A DNA stretch of 64,000 nucleotides from Hydractinia symbiolongicarpus (taxonomy: Eukaryota > Cnidaria > Hydrozoa > Anthoathecata > Hydractiniidae): positions 7,996,001-8,060,000 of the forward strand of contig NC_079883.1 of NCBI RefSeq assembly GCF_029227915.1, written 5' to 3'. Position numbers and translations under genes: made by a program. Of this stretch, positions 55,077-64,000 are shown one piece after another. Below the pieces are notes generated by a model. The model was not told the DNA's origin. It saw nothing but the letters and a program-made list of their open reading frames with translations, and ran no database searches. Position 1 is the first letter of the stretch. Each line of letters begins with the position of its first letter.

Positions 55077-55437
55077 GCATCTTACCAAACAAAAAACGGC
55101 TATTTTTATAGCCACACATCCATAAAAAATATTACGGCTAGCTTTTTATATCAAACTTTGTCCTGCTTTCTGTTTAAATTTTATGCTACATAAAAATTTT
55201 ATGCTACATAAAGTTTGACAATGTTAAAAATATGAAGGGCAAGAAAAGTAAAAGCAAGAAAATAAGAAATTTAAAAACGAAAATACTTAAACTTAGGGAA
55301 TCTAATCTTAAATTTACTCTTTTTTAACTGTTTAAGTGACTTAAACAAGTTTAACTTTGTACCAAGATAATGTTTTTTTGTAAATGTGTGGCTATAAAAA
55401 TAGCCGTTTGTTAATGTAATAGCCAGATACACACAAA

Positions 55438-55989
55438 TTATTTTTTTGCGGTCTTCTTTGCTGCCTTTTTGGGAGTCTTTTTGACCTTCTTTGCTGCAGG
55501 TTTTTTAGCAACAGGCTTCTTTGTGGGTTTCTTAGCTGCTGGTTTCTTAGCCGAGGCTTTCTTTGTGGCAGGCTTCTTTGCTGCTTTCTTTGGCGTGCTC
55601 TTCTTTGCTGGCTTCTTTTTTGGTGTACTTTTCTTTGCAGTAGGCTTCTTTGCCGTTGGCTTTTTTGCTGCGGCCTTTTTCTTAGGTTTTTCTTTTTTTA
55701 CCTGACCTAGCTTGAATGATCCAGAAGCACCAGTGCCTTTAGTTTGAATCAAATCGCCTGATGTTACTCCTCGTTTAAGAGCCATTTTCAGATGATGATC
55801 TGAGTTTTCAGCAACTTTGTAATTTGCATGAATATATTTTGTAATAGCTTGGCGAGATGAACCACCGCGTTCCTTTAGGGTAGCGATAGCAGCCTTGATC
55901 ATGTCCACATATTTAGGGTGATCAGCTGTCTTCTTTGCAGCAGGTTTCTTCTTGGGTGCGATTTTCTTTGGAGAAGCTGCTTCACTCAT
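55438..55989 (-). CDS. H1: Linker histone H1
   Basis: Majority H1, 183 aa, intact, unlike the copy one unit to the left. Stem-loop at 55390..55405. Confidence 0.97.
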   Translation of the reverse strand: MSEAASPKKIAPKKKPAAKKTADHPKYVDMIKAAIATLKERGGSSRQAITKYIHANYKVAENSDHHLKMALKRGVTSGDLIQTKGTGASGSFKLGQVKKEKPKKKAAAKKPTAKKPTAKKSTPKKKPAKKSTPKKAAKKPATKKASAKKPAAKKPTKKPVAKKPAAKKVKKTPKKAAKKTAKK

Positions 55990-56568
55990 TTTTAATGTTT
56001 TCTTACAACAATCCAACGATAAACGATGCTTGTTATCACAGTAGAAGTATACTAAACATTACCGTGTAAATGAGATATAATTTAAGACGGTGCGAAGTAT
56101 GCGGACGTAAAAGTACCACTCCCGGGAATTGATTTGGCGCGAAAACAGAAATGTGTGTTTCTGTACATCGTATAATGTCCGTTTTGGGTGCCGCGACTAT
56201 GCGAAAGCATGTTAATTTTTATTTGTAGTACGACGCAATAGTCTGCAAGAGAAGCTGCTGGAGTTTGAGGTCTTCAGCATTACATCTAGTCTGTTAATTT
56301 GGGCTTCTTCCGCGCTCGTGTTAGGATTTTCATAAAGCGTTCTTTGGTTTGCGTTGCGTATGTCGGCCTACATCATCGACACGGCCTGTTTCCGGCTATT
56401 AGGAGCAATTCATATATTGGGCACTGCGTTTCGACTTTTTTATTAGACCACAGTAAAAAAATTCACTCACAGAAGTCCCTTTCTTTCATGGCTACAAACA
56501 CGAAGAATTCTGTCGTAAGTAAAACGAATGCGCAAGCCAAAATGACGATGGGGCGAAGTCATAAGCAT

Positions 56569-56641
56569 GGCCCTGTGGCCCAATGGATAAGGCATCTGAC
56601 TACGAATCAGGGGATTCCAGGTTCGACTCCTGGCAGGGTCG
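56569..56641 (+). tRNA. tRNA-Arg-ACG: tRNA-Arg(ACG), type-B allele
   Basis: Same as 50717..50789, with G1. Confidence 0.96.
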
Positions 56642-56963
56642 CACTGTCGCATTTCGGCTGCATGGTCTACTGTGTAACGCGCGCGCACGTTCTGGCGTAA
56701 TGCGTTGATAAACGGAATGTACGCAGACATATTGGAAAGTAATATCACGCACTTAGTATCGTCGCCTTTGTTAGCATTCATGTAAGTTACCATCCACTCG
56801 CTACAGTCGCTCTCCATCCTACGGCTAAATCAACAGCCGTGATTTTTACTATGTCGCCGTCCATCCGTACGCGGTGACAGTTGTAAGCTTTACAGTAACG
56901 TGACATGCTCCACAAGCAGTTACGGTGTGTGGACGATGCCTATCATGGCAACGCTTGTTCTTT

Positions 56964-57148
56964 ATCGCTTCTCGGCCTAATGGCTAAGATCAAGTGTAGT
57001 ATCTGTTCTTATCAGTTTAATATCTGGTAGGCCATTCTCTGAATGGTCAGTATATTAATCTGATTTTTGGCCTTGGGTCATGGAGGTGGATTCATTCACG
57101 CCGTGACCACGGGTTGCCTTGGTGTTGCACTATTACCGATGGCGGCCC
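56964..57148 (+). ncRNA. U2: U2 spliceosomal snRNA
   Basis: Copy of 1106..1290. Confidence 0.93.
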
Positions 57149-57340
57149 ACATAAGCAATAAAAGAATAATAGCAGTCCTCTTTCCGACGGCACTCTGCAT
57201 AGTCTACGGCGGGAACAAAACGCGTACACTGGGGGAGAATACAGCCTATGCCCCGCGACACGGCAGTTTATAACACACTCAAGCCACAAGCATTAACAAA
57301 CTTTGAAGGGTACCCTCATGCTACGGTGCAGTTCCAACTC

Positions 57341-57505
57341 ATACTTACCTGACGGGGAAGTAAAGACTGATCAATGAGGGTTTTCTTCCAGAGTGAGGCT
57401 CTTGCATTGCACTACGCTTGGGCTGACCTCTGCGATTACTGCAAACGTCAGTAACTCGACCGTACAATTTCTGGTAGTGGGGGCCTGCGTCCGCGCTCGC
57501 CCCCT
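57341..57505 (+). ncRNA. U1: U1 spliceosomal snRNA
   Basis: Copy of 1483..1647. Confidence 0.94.
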
Positions 57506-57832
57506 CCTTAAGTCAAAATGAATGAGCTTAGAAAAGTTGCGCGGCCAAATGTCGGTGGTGACTTAAACGCTAAGGTAAAACCTCGCTTGGCTGTTACGAA
57601 ACGTGATTGCGATATAAGTCCTCGGAAGGCGGCGGAATTTTATTTTATTTGCCATTCCGTCAGGGTTATTGGATGATCGGCAATAGATCGAGTTTGTATG
57701 CATTTGAAAGCTCTTTTTTCTCGTACTATCACCTGAAAATGTCGTAGGAAAATGTCATAGGAAACACTTTCAACAACCGCCACGTTCCTTAATTGTTATA
57801 ACAAGAAATATATCACAGCAAATGAAAATGAA

Positions 57833-57952
57833 AAGCCTACGACACCGGGAGTTCCCAGGCGGTCCCCCATCCAAGTACTATCCCGGCCCGACGATGCTTA
57901 ACTTCCGTGATCAGACGAGAACGGGTGTGTTCATCGTGGTATGGCCGTAGAC
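57833..57952 (-). rRNA. 5S rRNA: 5S ribosomal RNA (type-B unit)
   Basis: Copy of 1997..2116 with type-B flank. Confidence 0.96.
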
Positions 57953-58149
57953 ATTAGTAGGTGCAAATACGTGCAATTTATTTTGACGTTGTGATCAAAT
58001 TTTTTTATTTAATTTCTTTGAGTTACTTAGGACAAGGCGTATGCATGGATTATCTATTAGACTTTAAGGTTATAGTTTTGTGAAAAAAACAATGTTTTTT
58101 TAAAGATGTGTGGCTATAAAAATAGCCGTTGTTTTCTGAGTGTAGCGGT

Positions 58150-58530
58150 TTACTTCTTCTGTCCTTTGTCGTTCTTCTTTGGGAGTAAGACAGCTTGAAT
58201 GTTTGGCAAAACACCACCAGCTGCAATGGTTACACCGCTCAAAAGTTTGTTTAATTCTTCATCATTACGAACAGCCAATTGTAAATGTCTTGGAATAATC
58301 CTAGCTTTTTTGTTGTCTCTTGCTGCGTTACCAGCCAACTCCAATATCTCAGCAGATAAATATTCCAAGACGGCTGCTAAGTAAACTGGTGCTCCAGATC
58401 CAATTCGGTTAGCATAGTGCCCTCTACGAAGGAATCTATGCACTCTACCGACTGGAAATTGAAGTCCAGCTCTTGAGGATCTTGTCTTGGCTTTAGCCTT
58501 AGCTTTTCCACCTTTTCCACGTCCAGACAT
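58150..58530 (-). CDS. H2A: Histone H2A
   Basis: Protein identical to 8190..8570. Stem-loop at 58112..58127. Confidence 0.98.
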   Translation of the reverse strand: MSGRGKGGKAKAKAKTRSSRAGLQFPVGRVHRFLRRGHYANRIGSGAPVYLAAVLEYLSAEILELAGNAARDNKKARIIPRHLQLAVRNDEELNKLLSGVTIAAGGVLPNIQAVLLPKKNDKGQKK

Positions 58531-58814
58531 AACTGCGATTTGATTTGTAAGTTAATACAAAAACGTACGAATATTTAACGTAAGTGTTAACGAAATAAAC
58601 TTTACTCGTTTTTTCATCATAAAAATAGGATCGAAATCATGTTTTTTTAACCAATCATAATTAAGTATTAAACAAAAGATTTTTTTTTTAACCAATTAAA
58701 TTGCGTATCGGCGTTTTCGGATCGAATTCGATCCGATTTTTTTACTTATAAACAAAAAGTTTTGACTTGCAGTTTAATGCTTATTTACAAGTTAAGTAGC
58801 AAAAATTTTTAACC

Positions 58815-59219
58815 ATGTCTGACGCAGCAGCTAAAGGAGGAAAACAGGCACCTAAAGTAGCCAAGAAAGGTGAAAAAAGAGCCGGCAAAAAAGGAGGAAA
58901 GATTGGTGGAACTGGTGAAAAGAAACGCAAGAGAAAGAGAAAGGAAAGTTATGCTATTTACATCTACAATGTTTTGAAACAAGTTCACCCAGATGTCGGA
59001 GTTTCAAGCAAAGCTATGAGCATCATGAACTCATTTGTCAACGACATCTTTGAGCGCATTGCTTCCGAAGCTTCGCGTTTGGCTCTTCAAAACAAAAAGT
59101 CGACCATCTCTTCTCGTGAAATTCAAACCGCAGTACGTCTTCTCTTGCCTGGAGAACTTGCAAAACACGCAGTCAGTGAAGGAACAAAAGCCGTCACAAA
59201 ATACACAAGCAGCAAGTAA
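58815..59219 (+). CDS. H2B: Histone H2B
   Basis: Protein identical to 2979..3383. Stem-loop at 59243..59258. Confidence 0.98.
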   Translation: MSDAAAKGGKQAPKVAKKGEKRAGKKGGKIGGTGEKKRKRKRKESYAIYIYNVLKQVHPDVGVSSKAMSIMNSFVNDIFERIASEASRLALQNKKSTISSREIQTAVRLLLPGELAKHAVSEGTKAVTKYTSSK

Positions 59220-59679
59220 ACCAACGTCTACCAAACACAAACGGTCTTTTTTAAGACCACACATCTTTAAAAAAACATTTACTTGGCGTCACTACAAGTT
59301 AACCGAAGTTAATAAAACTTCTAAATAATGTGCTTAAGAACACTAGCCTACATTTAAAATACTTCCCCATGTGTGTGTGGATTAGCTTCACTTTTCATAC
59401 GTATTATTAGCTGTACTTGCAGAAAAGACAAGTACATTGATCCATGTTATTGCTTACATTTAACTTAACCCAGCTTTTCACGGAAACACTCCCAGGCAAA
59501 TTAACCCTACAAAGTATTTCTAAATTTTTTTTGTGTCATATATGACATAGTATCGTATAGCAATAAATGTAACTGTGACAAGACTTTACACATTGTGTAA
59601 TTTGGAAGCGTGCACAAAGTAATGTTTTAAAAGATTTGTGGCTATAAAAATAGCCGTTTTTGTTGAGCAATGACAACGC

Positions 59680-60036
<357 letters not shown>

Positions 60037-60514
60037 TTAACAGAATTCAGACAGCTTTAAAAAGAGGCCATAAAATTACCTACTGCTCGTGGAAACACCC
60101 TAATTAACCAATAGAGTTGCGTCATTACAAAATGTTCCGAACATTTTGTACATTTTTTTAAGTAAAACTGTAGTTTTTTTAAAAATTCGTGGTCTTAATG
60201 TTTCAGTAAGGCAATAAATTTGGCATCGTTGGAATTCGCCAAACCTTCTGCTACTTACTAAAAAAAAAAAAAGTCAAAAGCTTTTGTGTATCAGAAGATA
60301 CAGCCGTTTTCCCGTAGCCAAAAAACACAGATTTTATAAAAATGTTAAAGTAATGAGCGTAATGTCATTATGCAGCCAATCAGAAATTACTTTCTTAGCA
60401 CCAATCAAATGGTTTGTTTTGAACCTTAGCTGTCAATCAATATGAGAAATAAAACTTTGGCGCGATAGTGCATTTTAGACCGTCTTGTGTATCCGTACTA
60501 CATCGACTTCTTAA

Positions 60515-60928
<414 letters not shown>

Positions 60929-61289
60929 GCATCTTACCAAACAAAAAACGGCTATTTTTATAGCCACACATCCATAAAAAATATTACGGCTAGCTTTTTA
61001 TATCAAACTTTGTCCTGCTTTCTGTTTAAATTTTATGCTACATAAAAATTTTATGCTACATAAAGTTTGACAATGTTAAAAATATGAAGGGCAAGAAAAG
61101 TAAAAGCAAGAAAATAAGAAATTTAAAAACGAAAATACTTAAACTTAGGGAATCTAATCTTAAATTTACTCTTTTTTAACTGTTTAAGTGACTTAAACAA
61201 GTTTAACTTTGTACCAAGATAATGTTTTTTTGTAAATGTGTGGCTATAAAAATAGCCGTTTGTTAATGTAATAGCCAGATACACACAAA

Positions 61290-61841
61290 TTATTTTTTTG
61301 CGGTCTTCTTTGCTGCCTTTTTGGGAGTCTTTTTGACCTTCTTTGCTGCAGGTTTTTTAGCAACAGGCTTCTTTGTGGGTTTCTTAGCTGCTGGTTTCTT
61401 AGCCGAGGCTTTCTTTGTGGCAGGCTTCTTTGCTGCTTTCTTTGGCGTGCTCTTCTTTGCTGGCTTCTTTTTTGGTGTACTTTTCTTTGCAGTAGGCTTC
61501 TTTGCCGTTGGCTTTTTTGCTGCGGCCTTTTTCTTAGGTTTTTCTTTTTTTACCTGACCTAGCTTGAATGATCCAGAAGCACCAGTGCCTTTAGTTTGAA
61601 TCAAATCGCCTGATGTTACTCCTCGTTTAAGAGCCATTTTCAGATGATGATCTGAGTTTTCAGCAACTTTGTAATTTGCATGAATATATTTTGTAATAGC
61701 TTGGCGAGATGAACCACCGCGTTCCTTTAGGGTAGCGATAGCAGCCTTGATCATGTCCACATATTTAGGGTGATCAGCTGTCTTCTTTGCAGCAGGTTTC
61801 TTCTTGGGTGCGATTTTCTTTGGAGAAGCTGCTTCACTCAT
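61290..61841 (-). CDS. H1: Linker histone H1
   Basis: Majority H1, 183 aa. Stem-loop at 61242..61257. Confidence 0.97.
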   Translation of the reverse strand: MSEAASPKKIAPKKKPAAKKTADHPKYVDMIKAAIATLKERGGSSRQAITKYIHANYKVAENSDHHLKMALKRGVTSGDLIQTKGTGASGSFKLGQVKKEKPKKKAAAKKPTAKKPTAKKSTPKKKPAKKSTPKKAAKKPATKKASAKKPAAKKPTKKPVAKKPAAKKVKKTPKKAAKKTAKK

Positions 61842-62421
61842 TTTTAATGTTTTCTTACAACAATCCAACGATAAACGATGCTTGTTATCACAGTAGAAGT
61901 ATACTAAACATTACCGTGTAAATGAGATATAATTTAAGACGGTGCGAAGTATGCGGACGTAAAAGTACCACTCCCGGGAATTGATTTGGCGCGAAAACAG
62001 AAATGTGTGTTTCTGTACATCGTATAATGTCCGTTTTGGGTGCCGCGACTATGCGAAAGCATGTTAATTTTTATTTGTAGTACGACGCAATAGTCTGCAA
62101 GAGAAGCTGCTGGAGTTTGAGGTCTTCAGCATTACATCTAGTCTGTTAATTTGGGCTTCTTCCGCGCTCGTGTTAGGATTTTCATAAAGCGTTCTTTGGT
62201 TTGCGTTGCGTATGTCGGCCTACATCATCGACACGGCCTGTTTCCGGCTATTAGGAGCAATTCATATATTGGGCACTGCGTTTCGACTTTTTTATTAGAC
62301 CACAGTAAAAAAATTCACTCACAGAAGTCCCTTTCTTTCATGGCTACAAACACGAAGAATTCTGTCGTAAGTAAAACGATATGCGCAAGCCAAAATGACG
62401 ATGGGGCGAAGTCATAAGCAT

Positions 62422-62494
62422 GGCCCTGTGGCCCAATGGATAAGGCATCTGACTACGAATCAGGGGATTCCAGGTTCGACTCCTGGCAGGGTCG
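62422..62494 (+). tRNA. tRNA-Arg-ACG: tRNA-Arg(ACG), type-B allele
   Basis: Same as 50717..50789, with G1. A one-base insertion at 62380 lies 42 bp upstream of the gene. Confidence 0.96.
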
Positions 62495-62816
62495 CACTGT
62501 CGCATTTCGGCTGCATGGTCTACTGTGTAACGCGCGCGCACGTTCTGGCGTAATGCGTTGATAAACGGAATGTACGCAGACATATTGGAAAGTAATATCA
62601 CGCACTTAGTATCGTCGCCTTTGTTAGCATTCATGTAAGTTACCATCCACTCGCTACAGTCGCTCTCCATCCTACGGCTAAATCAACAGCCGTGATTTTT
62701 ACTATGTCGCCGTCCATCCGTACGCGGTGACAGTTGTAAGCTTTACAGTAACGTGACATGCTCCACAAGCAGTTACGGTGTGTGGACGATGCCTATCATG
62801 GCAACGCTTGTTCTTT

Positions 62817-63001
62817 ATCGCTTCTCGGCCTAATGGCTAAGATCAAGTGTAGTATCTGTTCTTATCAGTTTAATATCTGGTAGGCCATTCTCTGAATGGT
62901 CAGTATATTAATCTGATTTTTGGCCTTGGGTCATGGAGGTGGATTCATTCACGCCGTGACCACGGGTTGCCTTGGTGTTGCACTATTACCGATGGCGGCC
63001 C
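62817..63001 (+). ncRNA. U2: U2 spliceosomal snRNA
   Basis: Copy of 1106..1290. Confidence 0.93.
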
Positions 63002-63193
63002 ACATAAGCAATAAAAGAATAATAGCAGTCCTCTTTCCGACGGCACTCTGCATAGTCTACGGCGGGAACAAAACGCGTACACTGGGGGAGAATACAGCCT
63101 ATGCCCCGCGACACGGCAGTTTATAACACACTCAAGCCACAAGCATTAACAAACTTTGAAGGGTACCCTCATGCTACGGTGCAGTTCCAACTC

Positions 63194-63358
63194 ATACTTA
63201 CCTGACGGGGAAGTAAAGACTGATCAATGAGGGTTTTCTTCCAGAGTGAGGCTCTTGCATTGCACTACGCTTGGGCTGACCTCTGCGATTACTGCAAACG
63301 TCAGTAACTCGACCGTACAATTTCTGGTAGTGGGGGCCTGCGTCCGCGCTCGCCCCCT
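63194..63358 (+). ncRNA. U1: U1 spliceosomal snRNA
   Basis: Copy of 1483..1647. Confidence 0.94.
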
Positions 63359-63685
63359 CCTTAAGTCAAAATGAATGAGCTTAGAAAAGTTGCGCGGCCA
63401 AATGTCGGTGGTGACTTAAACGCTAAGGTAAAACCTCGCTTGGCTGTTACGAAACGTGATTGCGATATAAGTCCTCGGAAGGCGGCGGAATTTTATTTTA
63501 TTTGCCATTCCGTCAGGGTTATTGGATGATCGGCAATAGATCGAGTTTGTATGCATTTGAAAGCTCTTTTTTCTCGTACTATCACCTGAAAATGTCGTAG
63601 GAAAATGTCATAGGAAACACTTTCAACAACCGCCACGTTCCTTAATTGTTATAACAAGAAATATATCACAGCAAATGAAAATGAA

Positions 63686-63805
63686 AAGCCTACGACACCG
63701 GGAGTTCCCAGGCGGTCCCCCATCCAAGTACTATCCCGGCCCGACGATGCTTAACTTCCGTGATCAGACGAGAACGGGTGTGTTCATCGTGGTATGGCCG
63801 TAGAC
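63686..63805 (-). rRNA. 5S rRNA: 5S ribosomal RNA (type-B unit)
   Basis: Copy of 1997..2116. It is the last complete gene in the window. Confidence 0.96.
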
Positions 63806-63964
63806 ATTAGTAGGTGCAAATACGTGCAATTTATTTTGACGTTGTGATCAAATTTTTTTATTTAATTTCTTTGAGTTACTTAGGACAAGGCGTATGCATG
63901 GATTATCTATTAGACTTTAAGGTTATAGTTTTGTGAAAAAAACAATGTTTTTTTAAAGATGTGT

Positions 63965-63980
63965 GGCTATAAAAATAGCC
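63965..63980 (-). promoter_or_regulatory. Histone mRNA 3' stem-loop (H2A of unit 12)
   Basis: Same stem-loop as 2276..2291. Its H2A coding region lies just beyond the window end; the window stops a few bases before the stop codon. Confidence 0.92.
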
Positions 63981-64000
63981 GTTGTTTTCTGAGTGTAGCG

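Larger units (their letters stand above)
61842..64000. repeat. Tandem repeat unit 12 (type B, cut by the window end)
   Basis: Contains the tRNA, U2, U1 and 5S. It ends after the H2A 3' stem-loop (63965..63980), just before the expected H2A stop codon. A one-base T insertion at 62380 lies upstream of the tRNA. Confidence 0.96.

Overview
The window is a tandem array of one composite repeat of about 5.88 kb. It carries the five replication-dependent histone genes (H1, H2A, H2B, H3, H4), a tRNA-Arg(ACG), the spliceosomal U2 and U1 snRNAs and a 5S rRNA. Metazoan-type histones, intronless genes ending in the histone RNA stem-loop, U1/U2 snRNAs and intergenic 500-N assembly gaps show that this is an animal nuclear genome. 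AT-rich spacers and the H2B/H2A sequences look like an invertebrate; a hydrozoan cnidarian is my tentative guess, made from memory of family sequences and not verified.

Layout of a unit on the + strand, using 132..6007 as reference: H1 promoter spacer; tRNA-Arg (+, 711); U2 snRNA (+, 1106); U1 snRNA (+, 1483); 5S rRNA (-, 1997..2116); H2A (-) divergent from H2B (+); H4 (-) divergent from H3 (+); H1 (-). H2B/H4 and H3/H1 are convergent pairs with facing 3' stem-loops. The window holds the 5' end of one H1 (1..131), then units 132..6007, 6008..11882, 11883..15425 (gapped), 15426..21301, 21302..27177, 27178..33053, 33054..38929, 38930..44805, 44806..50137 (gapped), 50138..55989, 55990..61841 and a partial unit 61842..64000 that stops just before the H2A stop codon.

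Units are nearly identical. There are two sequence classes. Type A (5875-5876 bp) runs from the start to 45248. Type B (5852 bp; a 22-bp deletion before the 5S gene, one fewer TG pair between H2B and H4, and about a dozen substitutions) runs from 45749 to the end. The switch lies inside the second N gap. Both gaps are exactly 500 N; by comparison with intact units they hide about 2834 bp and 1021 bp, plus an unknown number of whole units.

The unit supplies products made by two polymerases. The histone genes and the U1/U2 genes are Pol II types, with E2F-, CCAAT- and TATA-like elements at histone genes and a shared proximal element at U1 and U2. The tRNA and 5S genes are Pol III types. Individual copies carry lesions: an H2A nonsense codon (2326..2328), an H1 frameshift (49585..50137), an H1 K68E change (15224), and a type-A base at tRNA position 1 that breaks the first acceptor pair.
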